This document shows, one piece after another, positions 1-6,096 of a DNA stretch of 10,398 nt; the first letter of the stretch is position 1; each line of letters starts with the position of its first letter. The position numbers and the translations under genes are program-made. The stretch comes from Dehalococcoidales bacterium (GTDB lineage: Bacteria > Chloroflexota > Dehalococcoidia > Dehalococcoidales > RBG-16-60-22), in NCBI GenBank assembly GCA_030603605.1, contig JAUVXN010000041.1, positions 1-10,398 of the forward strand. The letters run 5' to 3'. The notes beneath the pieces are model-generated. The model saw nothing but the letters and a program-made list of their open reading frames with translations. It did not search any database and had not been told where the DNA came from.

Positions 1-1017
1 CTCGCTTTTCAAGCCCTTAAGCAGTTGTGTTTGCTCATCTTCCTCGCCGGTGCCGGCTAGTCCTGCCTTAGAAGCGAATCCGGTGGCAATTAGGGTAATT
101 CTTAAGTCACTATCCATATTAGGATCATGGGCTACCCCAAAAATGATGTTAGCCTCGGGGTCTACGGCTTGCCTAATTACATCAGCGGCTTCATTAACCT
201 CAAACAGGGTGAGGCTACTGCCACCAACAACATTGAATAGGACAGCTTTTGACCCGTTAATGGAAACATCCAATAGAGGGCTAGCAAGAGCTTGATTAGC
301 TGCATCTATAGCTCGGTTTTGACCTGACCCTCTACCCATGGACATCCAAGCCGGACCAGCATCCTTCATTACCGACTTAACATCGGCAAAATCGAGGTTA
401 ATCAGCCCAGGGGTGGTAATAACTTCAGCAATAGCCTGAACGCCGTGTCTCAGCACATCATCGGCTAGCTTAAAGGCGTTATCCACTCCTGTCTTCTGGT
501 CACAGAGGTCCAGTAATCGGTCATTAGGGATAATAATAAGGGTGTCAACCTTCCCCAACAGGCGGGTAATGCCTTCATTGGCTACCTGGCAGCGGTGGTT
601 ACCTTCAAAGGAGAATGGTTTGGTAACCACGGCGATAGTAAGGGCGCCACTTTGCTTGGCTATATCAGCGATAATAGGCGCCGCCCCGGTGCCGGTACCA
701 CCACCCATGCCACCGGTGACAAATACCATATCAGCCCCTGAAACAAGTTCCCTAAGTTCATCACTGCTTTCCTCGGCTGCTCTCTGACCCAGAGCATGGT
801 CGCCACCTACGCCCAGTCCCTTGGTGAGTTTCTCTCCAAGTTGTAAGCGGGTTGGAGCTTCGGTAATGGACAGGGCTTGGGCATCAGTATTCATAGCGAT
901 GAATTCTACCCCCTGAATCTCCTCCCTGACCATACGGGTTATAGCATTACTGCCACCACCACCCAAGCCAATAACCTTAATTTTGGCTGGATTAGCAACA
1001 AAACTTGTTTTTGCCAT
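1..1017 (-). CDS. ftsZ: Cell division GTPase FtsZ (C-terminus cut by window edge)
   Basis: The first 339 codons of FtsZ, the tubulin-like GTPase that polymerises into the cytoplasmic Z-ring and organises division; the reading frame is still open at base 1. The N-terminal nucleotide-binding glycine loop is at residues 19-25 (GGGGSNA), and the tubulin signature [11 protein letters not shown] is at 102-112. The T7 synergy loop that completes the GTPase site of the neighbouring subunit is at 207-212 (N207, D209, D212), and the activation domain continues through SPLL and IIFGVA motifs to about residue 313. What is missing is the variable linker and the C-terminal peptide that binds FtsA. The ATG is preceded directly by a strong purine-rich Shine-Dalgarno (AGGAGGAG). 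It lies 45 bases after the ftsA stop and is probably co-transcribed from the mraZ promoter. All catalytic motifs are intact. The identification is very secure. Confidence 0.98.
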   Translation of the reverse strand, partial: MAKTSFVANPAKIKVIGLGGGGSNAITRMVREEIQGVEFIAMNTDAQALSITEAPTRLQLGEKLTKGLGVGGDHALGQRAAEESSDELRELVSGADMVFVTGGMGGGTGTGAAPIIADIAKQSGALTIAVVTKPFSFEGNHRCQVANEGITRLLGKVDTLIIIPNDRLLDLCDQKTGVDNAFKLADDVLRHGVQAIAEVITTPGLINLDFADVKSVMKDAGPAWMSMGRGSGQNRAIDAANQALASPLLDVSINGSKAVLFNVVGGSSLTLFEVNEAADVIRQAVDPEANIIFGVAHDPNMDSDLRITLIATGFASKAGLAGTGEEDEQTQLLKGLKSE

Positions 1018-1062
1018 CTCCTCCTCCTTTTTGTGCTAGTTATAGGTAATTTCTTAGATTTC

Positions 1063-2277
1063 CTAGCGGAACAGACTTCTAATCCGGAAAGCTAAACGCC
1101 GCAAGACCGTACCAAATCCCAAAGACTGCCAGTTCTGTCTGCCTTCATTCTTTGCCGCCCACAGTAGCAGGCCAACACTAGTGGCATAGGCAGGGTCGCA
1201 AAGGGTATCGGTGATGCCAGAAATATTGGCAGGAGCACCTACCCTTACCGGGAGTCGGAGTATCTCACGTCCTAGAGCGGCTATGCCAGAAAGATTGGAG
1301 CTACCGCCAGTGAGCACCAGACCGGCCGGGACCAAATTTTCGTATTCAGAGTTTGGCAGTTCTAGCAGGATAAGTTTTATGATTTCCTCGACTCGAGCCC
1401 GGATAATGTCACACAGGTCTTGATAGGAGACACCATGTCCATCTTGTGATATGGCGGTAGTGGTTTCTGCCTTGCTTTCATAAACTGGCATAACGCTGCC
1501 GTACCTTTTCTTCATCTCCTCGGCAACATCAAATGGCAGCCCCAGACCTATGGAAACGTCTCTGGTGAGCTGATAGCCAGCTACAGGCAGAATAGAGGTA
1601 TGCCAGATGCTTCCACTTTTGAAAACAGCAATATCTGTAGTCCCACCGCCAATGTCAGCTAATATGATACCTACTTGCTTCTCATCCTCAGTCAATACTG
1701 CCTCACTGCTTGCCAGGGGCTCAAGGACGAGGTCTTCAATATCAATGCCAATGCTGCGAATACACTTTACCAGATTCTGGATAGAAGTTACGGCGGCGGT
1801 AATGACGTGTGTTTCCACATCAAGCCTGAAGCCATGCATTCCTACCGGATTTATAACACCTGCCTGACCATCAACGGCATAAGACCGAGGAATAACGTGA
1901 AGGAGCCTTCTGTCGCCGGGAACTTTGACACTTTGGGCAGAGGCGAGAACGCGCTTCAAGTCTTCGGGGCGTACCACCCGGTCATTACGGGTAATGGCTA
2001 CTACTCCCCGGTTATTCATTGAAGCAACATGCCTCCCGGTCACACCGACATAGGCTGATTCAACTTTATAGTTGCTGGACTGTTCCGCTTTTTTAACTGA
2101 CTCACGAATCGATTCTCTGGCTTCATTAATGTTGACCACCAAGCCTTTGTGCAATCCCACAGATGGGGCGACACCAACACCTACAACTCGCATAGCACCC
2201 CCATCATTTACATCGGCTATAGTTGTGCATACTTTAGTGGTACCAACATCAATAGAAACTATAGTTTGTTTTTTCAT
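1063..2277 (-). CDS. ftsA: Cell division protein FtsA, actin-like Z-ring membrane anchor
   Basis: FtsA (404 aa) is an actin-fold ATPase that tethers FtsZ filaments to the inner face of the membrane and recruits later division proteins. The sequence shows the phosphate-1 motif IDVGTTK (9-15), a FtsA-type 1C/SHS2 region at roughly 84-165, the phosphate-2 motif ADIGGGTTD (207-215) and the adenosine motif LVLTGGSSNL (320-329). The end, roughly residues 387-404, contains a run of Arg and large hydrophobic residues (VLRRLAFRIRSLFR), which matches the amphipathic membrane-targeting helix expected of FtsA. The ATG has a good Shine-Dalgarno (AGGAGG) a few bases upstream, inside a small inverted repeat. 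The gene lies between rsmH (98-base gap) and ftsZ (45-base gap). Usual FtsA length is about 400-430 aa, so this is full length. The anchor and FtsZ are present while the peptidoglycan-building genes of the cluster are not. Confidence 0.97.
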   Translation of the reverse strand: MKKQTIVSIDVGTTKVCTTIADVNDGGAMRVVGVGVAPSVGLHKGLVVNINEARESIRESVKKAEQSSNYKVESAYVGVTGRHVASMNNRGVVAITRNDRVVRPEDLKRVLASAQSVKVPGDRRLLHVIPRSYAVDGQAGVINPVGMHGFRLDVETHVITAAVTSIQNLVKCIRSIGIDIEDLVLEPLASSEAVLTEDEKQVGIILADIGGGTTDIAVFKSGSIWHTSILPVAGYQLTRDVSIGLGLPFDVAEEMKKRYGSVMPVYESKAETTTAISQDGHGVSYQDLCDIIRARVEEIIKLILLELPNSEYENLVPAGLVLTGGSSNLSGIAALGREILRLPVRVGAPANISGITDTLCDPAYATSVGLLLWAAKNEGRQNWQSLGFGTVLRRLAFRIRSLFR

Positions 2278-2297
2278 CTAGTCCTCCTTTTAACTAG
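2278..2297 (-). promoter_or_regulatory. ftsA ribosome-binding site inside a small inverted repeat
   Basis: Directly before the ftsA ATG the mRNA reads CTAGT, ten bases that include AGGAGG, then ACTAG. The two five-base arms are perfect reverse complements, so the Shine-Dalgarno would sit in the loop of a short hairpin abutting the start codon. Five base pairs with a ten-base loop is thermodynamically weak. The Shine-Dalgarno itself is certain; any structural role is a guess. Confidence 0.5.
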
Positions 2298-2346
2298 ATT
2301 CCGACCCTTTCAGACTCTGATTTTTTACATTTTCAGAACCCTCCCT

Positions 2347-2363
2347 TTTTGGTAATCCCAAAA
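2347..2363. repeat. Perfect 6-bp inverted repeat just downstream of rsmH
   Basis: TTTTGG, a five-base loop, then CCAAAA: a perfect six-base-pair hairpin beginning 12 bases after the rsmH stop, in the 98-base rsmH-ftsA gap. On the transcribed (minus) strand it is followed by a G-rich purine stretch, not a run of T, so it does not look like an intrinsic terminator. It could be an mRNA processing or stability element, or chance. Confidence 0.35.
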
Positions 2364-2375
2364 CTTCTGAGCAAT

Positions 2376-3431
2376 CTAAGCCGCTAAGAAGACCGTTTCA
2401 AGCTTCTTCAGCAAAGCTGGCCTTCTCCAGGCTCTAGCCTCAGTTCTGGCTAAAAAATCCTCCACCTCAGCGCTGCCATAGCAATCATCCTGCGTAATAA
2501 TGTGCTCAGCCGCTCTCAATCTGGCACTGCGACTGCGCGGGTTAAGTTGAATCTCTGATGGTGAAGGAGTAATGACCCTCTTATTAATTAACCTCAAGCG
2601 AGCTCTATGACCACAAACACAGACCGGTATACCTGGAGGGCAAATACAGTCCCTTGCTTCCCGCTGCATGAACTGTTTCACTATGCGGTCTTCAAGAGAG
2701 TGATAGCTAATAACTACCAGTCTGCCTCCGCACCCGAGCAAGTCAATCGCCTGCCTTAGCGCGGTTTCCAGATGCTCGAGTTCGTGATTAACGGCGATTC
2801 GTAGTGCCTGAAAGGTTTTGGTAGCTGGATGGATTCTACTTCTTCTTCTGCCAATAGCCCGCTCTATCGTCCGAGTCAAGTGAAGAGTAGATCTTATGGG
2901 ACGCTCGCTCATAATGCGCCGCACTATTTGGTGGCTATAGCCTTCCTCACCATATGTTCTGATAAGGTGAGCTAGTTCAGCCTCGGATGAAGTGTTAATG
3001 ATATCGGCAGCAGTAACTTCCTGGCTGGGGCTAATTCGCATGTCTAAAGGTGCATCGTGCTGAAAGCTGAAACCACGCCCATTCCCATTAAGCTGAAGAG
3101 AGGAGAGACCCAGGTCAAATAAGATGCCATGCACCGGAAAGAAGTCATATTTAATACAGTTCGCCTGCAAATTGGCGAAGTTTTCATTAACCAGAAGAAT
3201 TGAGCTGGTGTAGTCTTTGAGCCTTGCCCCGGCTGCTTTTATGGCCTCTGGGTCAGCATCAATACCCAATAATTGCCCGCCGGGTGAGCTATGCTCTAAA
3301 ATAGCTAGAGCATGCCCACCTCCCCCCAAGGTGCAATCAATATAGCGCCCCCCGGGCTGGATAGCCAATGACTTAATTGCCTCTTGGAGCAGAACCGGGA
3401 CATGGCTGGTGGTTGACTTATTTAAACCCAT
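2376..3431 (-). CDS. rsmH: 16S rRNA (cytosine-1402 N4) methyltransferase RsmH (MraW)
   Basis: RsmH (351 aa) transfers a methyl group from S-adenosylmethionine to N4 of C1402 in the 16S rRNA decoding centre. The class I SAM-binding motif DCTLGGGGH is at 32-40, with the acidic motif GIDADPEA at 56-63. Family motifs follow: [10 protein letters not shown] (105-114), GRGFSF near 119-124, RIAVNHEL (211-218) and [14 protein letters not shown] (241-254). Two CxC pairs (C262/C264 and C271/C273) lie in the usual Pro-rich segment. The usual family end (KSAKLR-like, here RSARLRAAE at 301-309) is followed by about 40 extra residues, so it is somewhat longer than the typical 300-315 aa. Its ATG overlaps the mraZ stop by one base (TGATG), implying translational coupling. 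This is the standard mraZ-rsmH order of division clusters. Confidence 0.97.
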   Translation of the reverse strand: MGLNKSTTSHVPVLLQEAIKSLAIQPGGRYIDCTLGGGGHALAILEHSSPGGQLLGIDADPEAIKAAGARLKDYTSSILLVNENFANLQANCIKYDFFPVHGILFDLGLSSLQLNGNGRGFSFQHDAPLDMRISPSQEVTAADIINTSSEAELAHLIRTYGEEGYSHQIVRRIMSERPIRSTLHLTRTIERAIGRRRSRIHPATKTFQALRIAVNHELEHLETALRQAIDLLGCGGRLVVISYHSLEDRIVKQFMQREARDCICPPGIPVCVCGHRARLRLINKRVITPSPSEIQLNPRSRSARLRAAEHIITQDDCYGSAEVEDFLARTEARAWRRPALLKKLETVFLAA

Positions 3432-3856
3432 CAGTGTCCCTCTAAGCTTTCGATAATCTGCCAGGCTTGTTCCTGACTAGTAGCTTTCTCTTCCTCCCAG
3501 AGGATATCGTTCCATATCTCAAGATATGTATTAGCTCCGGCGATAACTACATCATCGACAATCTCGGCATACCCTCGTAGAGGCACAGGCAGGGCAACTC
3601 TCCCCTGTCCATCAATATTGATACTAAAAGCGGTAGCAAAAATAGCTCGATTTAGCCTTCTCAGCTTACTGCGCGTCAGTGAACCGCCGGTAAGTGCGGC
3701 CGCTAGCTTTCTCCACTCGGATAACGGGTAGGCATTGATGCATTTCTCCGCCCCGGCCGTTAACACCACTCCATCCTTTAATTCCCTTCTAAACCGGGGT
3801 GGAATAGGCACTCTGCCTTTTTCGTCAATCTTATAGTTAAATTCGCCGTAAAACAT
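3431..3856 (-). CDS. mraZ: Transcriptional regulator MraZ
   Basis: MraZ (141 aa, the usual length) is a DNA-binding protein with two AbrB/SpoVT-type swapped-hairpin domains. In studied bacteria it forms a ring-shaped oligomer and binds TGGGN direct repeats upstream of its own division operon, usually as a repressor. The two hallmark motifs are DEKGR (11-15) and DGQGRVALP (82-90), one in each domain. The start [11 protein letters not shown] matches the family's usual beginning. There is no strong Shine-Dalgarno close to this ATG: AGGGGA lies about 18 bases upstream, and nearer the start there is only an A-rich stretch. It is the first gene of the minus-strand operon, followed with a one-base overlap by rsmH. 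The candidate operator repeats are in its 5' leader, which suggests autoregulation. Confidence 0.95.
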   Translation of the reverse strand: MFYGEFNYKIDEKGRVPIPPRFRRELKDGVVLTAGAEKCINAYPLSEWRKLAAALTGGSLTRSKLRRLNRAIFATAFSINIDGQGRVALPVPLRGYAEIVDDVVIAGANTYLEIWNDILWEEEKATSQEQAWQIIESLEGH

Positions 3857-3874
3857 TTTTCTTTTGGTTAGTCT

Positions 3875-3909
3875 TCCCCTATTCTCCCACTATTTACCAC
3901 TTTTAACCA
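3875..3909 (-). promoter_or_regulatory. Candidate MraZ operator: four TGGNN repeats at 10-base period
   Basis: Read toward mraZ, four five-base elements occur in exact 10-base register: TGGTT (3909-3905), TGGTA (3899-3895), TGGGA (3889-3885) and GGGGA (3879-3875), each separated by five A/T-rich bases. Known MraZ boxes are TGGGN repeats separated by five bases, so spacing, motif and location all fit. The block starts at the -10 element and runs through the predicted transcription start into the leader, where bound MraZ would block initiation. Only one copy is a perfect TGGGN; the others deviate by one base. Confidence 0.7.
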
Positions 3910-3939
3910 TTCTACAACACGCTTACCCCCATTTGTCAA
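3909..3939 (-). promoter_or_regulatory. Sigma-70-type promoter of the mraZ-rsmH-ftsA-ftsZ operon
   Basis: A perfect -35 TTGACA (3939-3934) is followed after 19 bases by TAGAAT (3914-3909). The spacer is longer than the ideal 17; TGTAGA (3916-3911) would give 17 but is a poorer -10. An eight-base A tract on the transcribed-sense strand (3960-3953) sits where an UP element would be. The predicted start is near 3902, inside the repeat block. Confidence 0.6.
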
Positions 3940-3975
3940 CCCCCTTTAGCACTTTTTTTTAGAAATTCCTTAATT

Positions 3976-4003
3976 TTGCTATAGTCCTCATATGTGGTAA
4001 AAT
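3976..4003 (+). promoter_or_regulatory. Probable promoter of mogA-trmD, divergent from mraZ
   Basis: TTGCTA (3976-3981), a 16-base spacer, then TAAAAT (3998-4003) preceded by TGG, giving an extended -10. The predicted start is near 4010, leaving about 20 bases of leader before the mogA ATG. The -10 is good; the -35 matches 4 of 6. Confidence 0.5.
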
Positions 4004-4031
4004 AGAATTTGTTCCAAGAAAGGCGATTTTG

Positions 4032-4517
4032 ATGCTTAATGTGGGTATACTTATTATCAGTGATAAGGGGTGGCACGGACAGCGCCATGACGAAAGCGGT
4101 GAGGTAATCAGGGATAGCTTCTCTCCTTTAGATAGTCATGTCGCTAAGTATGAGATTATTCCTGATGAGGTGGATGTTATCAGCCAGAAACTTTCTGAGT
4201 GGGCTGATAAAGGTCAGTTAGATGTCATCATAACCGCCGGTGGCACCGGATTGAGCCAGCGCGATGTTACTCCGGAAGCAACTCTTTCCATAGTGGATAA
4301 GGTTGTGCCGGGTTTCACGGAGGCGATGAGAGTAAAGACCCTTAACACAACGCCAATGGCCATGTTGAGTCGAGCTACAGCTGGAGTCAGGGGACAGTGC
4401 CTTATTATCAACCTGCCCGGTAGTCCTAAGGCGGTTAGGGAGTGCCTTGAGGTTATACTGCCTGCCATTCCCCATGCCGTTGAAATTATCAAAGGGGAGG
4501 TAACCGAGCACTCCTAG
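4032..4517 (+). CDS. mogA: MogA/MoaB-family molybdopterin adenylyltransferase
   Basis: A 161-aa cytosolic protein of the MogA/MoaB family, which adenylylates molybdopterin so that molybdate or tungstate can be inserted to make the active cofactor. Motifs seen: ISDKG (9-13), TAGGTGLSQRDVTPEA (68-83, the pterin-binding and catalytic GGTG and D-x-TPE region), VPGF (92-95), SRATAGVRG (113-121) and NLPGSPKAV (127-135). It covers the complete single-domain fold. The start chosen is ATG 4032, eight bases after GAAAGG; a TTG one codon upstream is less likely. It is the first gene of the plus-strand run, 21 bases ahead of trmD. No other cofactor-synthesis gene is nearby, so MogA and MoaB subtypes cannot be told apart by context; the family call is firm, the symbol less so. 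Confidence 0.88.
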   Translation: MLNVGILIISDKGWHGQRHDESGEVIRDSFSPLDSHVAKYEIIPDEVDVISQKLSEWADKGQLDVIITAGGTGLSQRDVTPEATLSIVDKVVPGFTEAMRVKTLNTTPMAMLSRATAGVRGQCLIINLPGSPKAVRECLEVILPAIPHAVEIIKGEVTEHS

Positions 4518-4538
4518 AAAGTGGGGGAAACTACGCCG

Positions 4539-5333
4539 ATGCGCATTGATATTTTGAGCCTGTTTCCCGAGATGTTCCAGGCTCCGTTCAGCACTGGTAT
4601 TTTCAAACGGGCTATTGACAATAAGCTAGTCAATATCAACCTGCATAATATTCGGGACTATACCCATGATAAACATCACACTGCTGATGACTATCCTTAT
4701 GGAGGTGGCCCCGGCATGGTACTTAAACCCGAACCTATCTTTGAGGCGGTAGAGTCAATAAAGTCAGATATTAGCTCTAAAGAGGAAGCCGGTATGTTAC
4801 CAATTATTTTACTCACTCCACAGGGACGTCTCTTTTCCCAGCAAATCGCTCAAGAGCTATCAAAATATAGTCATCTAATCCTGATTTGCGGTCACTATGA
4901 GGGAGTTGACGAACGGGTCCGAGAACACCTGGTTACCGATGAGATCAGCGTTGGCGATTATGTGCTTACCGGTGGCGAGCTGCCGGCTATGGTAGTAATA
5001 GATGCCGTAGTCAGGCTACTGCCGGGGGTTCTTGGTTCAGAGGCTTCACCACTGGATGAGTCCCACGCCACCGGGCTGCTGGAATACCCCCAATACACCC
5101 GCCCACCGGAATACAGGGGCTGGTCAGTACCTGAAGTCTTACTCTCCGGAAACCATGCCCTGATTACCAAGTGGCGCCGTGAGCAGATTATCCGTCGTAC
5201 GCTAGAACGCCGTCCCGAGCTGTTAGATAAGGCTAATCTATGTTCAGAAGAAAGACAATTAGTAGATACTTTGAAAGATTGTTTATTGACCTCACTCCCT
5301 CTATCCCCCTTAAAAGGAGAGGAGGAAGGATAA
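4539..5333 (+). CDS. trmD: tRNA (guanine-37 N1) methyltransferase TrmD
   Basis: TrmD (264 aa) methylates N1 of G37, next to the anticodon, and so prevents +1 frameshifting; it is a SPOUT-fold dimer with a trefoil knot. Motifs seen: start [22 protein letters not shown] (52-60), [11 protein letters not shown] (117-127), [13 protein letters not shown] (138-150) and the C-terminal RNA-binding part [14 protein letters not shown] (194-207) with RRPELL (224-229). R159 matches catalytic Arg154 of E. coli. The expected catalytic Asp (E. coli Asp169) aligns with E174, while D173 is adjacent: the family's usual E-D-S order reads D-E-S here. I prefer ATG 4539, with GGGGGA 10 bases upstream, over an in-frame GTG at 4521, because TrmD normally begins MRIDIL. 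The last 13 residues (from SLPLSP) come from an odd pyrimidine/purine-rich stretch. Neighbour rplS is standard; rpsP and rimM are missing. Confidence 0.97.
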   Translation: MRIDILSLFPEMFQAPFSTGIFKRAIDNKLVNINLHNIRDYTHDKHHTADDYPYGGGPGMVLKPEPIFEAVESIKSDISSKEEAGMLPIILLTPQGRLFSQQIAQELSKYSHLILICGHYEGVDERVREHLVTDEISVGDYVLTGGELPAMVVIDAVVRLLPGVLGSEASPLDESHATGLLEYPQYTRPPEYRGWSVPEVLLSGNHALITKWRREQIIRRTLERRPELLDKANLCSEERQLVDTLKDCLLTSLPLSPLKGEEEG

Positions 5334-5338
5334 ATTTG

Positions 5339-5355
5339 AAAGGCTTTGCCCTTTT
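5339..5355 (+). terminator. Weak hairpin with T run after trmD
   Basis: AAAGGC, loop TTT, then GCCCTTT with one bulged C, followed by TTTT overlapping the 3' arm. The stem is short and the T run is only four bases, so at most it attenuates read-through between trmD and rplS. A separate rplS promoter directly downstream gives some support. Confidence 0.25.
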
Positions 5356-5364
5356 AAGCTACCC

Positions 5365-5394
5365 TTGATAAATTGTTTAGTTAATAAATATAAT
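5365..5394 (+). promoter_or_regulatory. Promoter-like sequence directly before rplS
   Basis: TTGATA (5365-5370), an 18-base spacer and a perfect TATAAT (5389-5394). It is a strong match, but the predicted start near 5401 lies after the apparent Shine-Dalgarno GGAG (5395-5398), leaving a leader of about six bases. Transcripts from here would be nearly leaderless, whereas read-through from trmD would keep the Shine-Dalgarno. Confidence 0.5.
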
Positions 5395-5406
5395 GGAGTC
5401 TGTAGA

Positions 5407-6009
5407 ATGAGTATGGCATCACTGATTGAAGTCAAAAGAAATCCCAATATTCCTGACCTTGCCCCCGGTGACACGGTAAAGGTCAGCAGTAAGGTTGTGG
5501 AAAGTGGGAGGGAGCGCACCCAGTCATTTCAGGGAGTAGTAATTAAGGTGCAGCGCGGCGGGGTTAACGCAAACTTTACGGTAAGACGCGTTGCCTATAG
5601 CGTGGGTGTAGAGCGTACCTTCTCGCTATATTCGCCACTCGTGGAAAAAGTAGAGATAATACGGCATGGAAAAGTACGCCGGGCTAAGCTCTACTACCTG
5701 CGTGGGCGCAGTGGTAAGGCGGCTCGCATCAAGGAAAGAAGAGTAGCCCGGAAAAAGAAAGCGGTACAAGCTGAACCTGAACCGGAACCGGTAGAAGCTC
5801 AAAATGAGCTAGTTCAAGATGAGCCAGAAGCAACACAAGCGCAGGAAGAAGTAGTACCGGCTCAGGAAGAACCGAAAGCGGTACAAGCTGAACCCGAACC
5901 GGAACCGGTAGAAGCTCAAAATGAGCTAGTTCAGGATGAGCCAGAAGCAACACAAGCGCAGGAAGAAGTAGTACCGGCTCAGGAAGAACCGGAAGACAAG
6001 CCAGAATAG
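5407..6009 (+). CDS. rplS: 50S ribosomal protein L19 with repeated acidic C-terminal tail
   Basis: L19 is a 50S protein at the subunit interface. Residues 1 to about 115 are a normal L19: GDTVKV (21-26), [10 protein letters not shown] (39-48), [17 protein letters not shown] (56-72), and [20 protein letters not shown] (89-108). The family usually ends near there, at about 115 aa. This protein runs to 200 aa: a basic stretch (RRVARKKK, to about 118) is followed by two tandem 39-residue units (118-156 and 157-195), rich in Glu, Pro, Gln, Ala and Val with no Lys or Arg after the first Lys, and a final EDKPE. The tail is probably disordered. Start ATG 5407 lies eight bases after GGAG; ATG 5413 is an alternative, and the TTG at 5365 belongs to the promoter. 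It sits between trmD and priA. The core assignment is certain; the role of the tail is unknown. Confidence 0.97.
   Translation: MSMASLIEVKRNPNIPDLAPGDTVKVSSKVVESGRERTQSFQGVVIKVQRGGVNANFTVRRVAYSVGVERTFSLYSPLVEKVEIIRHGKVRRAKLYYLRGRSGKAARIKERRVARKKKAVQAEPEPEPVEAQNELVQDEPEATQAQEEVVPAQEEPKAVQAEPEPEPVEAQNELVQDEPEATQAQEEVVPAQEEPEDKPE
5758..5991 (+). repeat. Two tandem 117-base repeats encoding the L19 tail
   Basis: Copies 5758-5874 and 5875-5991 abut exactly and match at 115 of 117 bases. By eye the two differences are CCT/CCC (Pro) and CAA/CAG (Gln), both third-position and silent, so the encoded 39-residue units are identical. Each unit also has internal Glu-Pro alternation (EPEPEP). The near-identity indicates a recent duplication or ongoing homogenisation, and copy number may vary between strains. 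The in-phase length keeps the frame open. Confidence 0.97.
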
Positions 6010-6096
6010 ATGTACTGTCGTAACTTAACGCGACCAAAACGTCACTTCTCTTAATGCTGGGCAAGGGCAGAGTAGAGACAGCCGCTGGAGTACAGG

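Noticed and set aside
50..787. Plus-strand open frames of 81 aa within 50-295 and 542-787
   Set aside because: Both lie antisense to ftsZ, whose tubulin signature and T7 loop are unmistakable on the minus strand.
1675..2022. 115-aa plus-strand open frame
   Set aside because: It is antisense to ftsA, with no family resemblance and no ribosome-binding site.
2347..2363. Hairpin after rsmH as an intrinsic terminator
   Set aside because: On the transcribed strand no T run follows the stem, and ftsA downstream has no convincing promoter of its own, so read-through is expected.
4214..4511. Two minus-strand open frames of 92 and 97 aa inside mogA
   Set aside because: They are shadows of mogA, which has clear family motifs on the plus strand; two overlapping frames with no recognisable content are typical antisense noise.
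4521..4538. GTG at 4521 as the trmD start
   Set aside because: It would add GETTP before MRIDIL, but the family begins at MRIDIL, and the G-rich Shine-Dalgarno at 4523-4528 would then lie inside the coding region.
5365..5406. TTG at 5365 as the rplS start
   Set aside because: The extra 14 codons overlap a clear -35/-10 pair and the Shine-Dalgarno, and L19 starts at the MASLIEVK region.
5729..6064. 111-aa open frame on the minus strand opposite the L19 tail, itself repetitive
   Set aside because: It is the antisense of the 117-base repeats and inherits their periodicity; it has no ribosome-binding site or promoter and its hydrophobic Leu/Pro repeats are what the reverse complement of Glu/Gln/Pro codons gives.
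6010..6096. Promoter or small gene in the rplS-priA gap
   Set aside because: No -10/-35 pair with acceptable spacing and no open frame with a ribosome-binding site could be seen.
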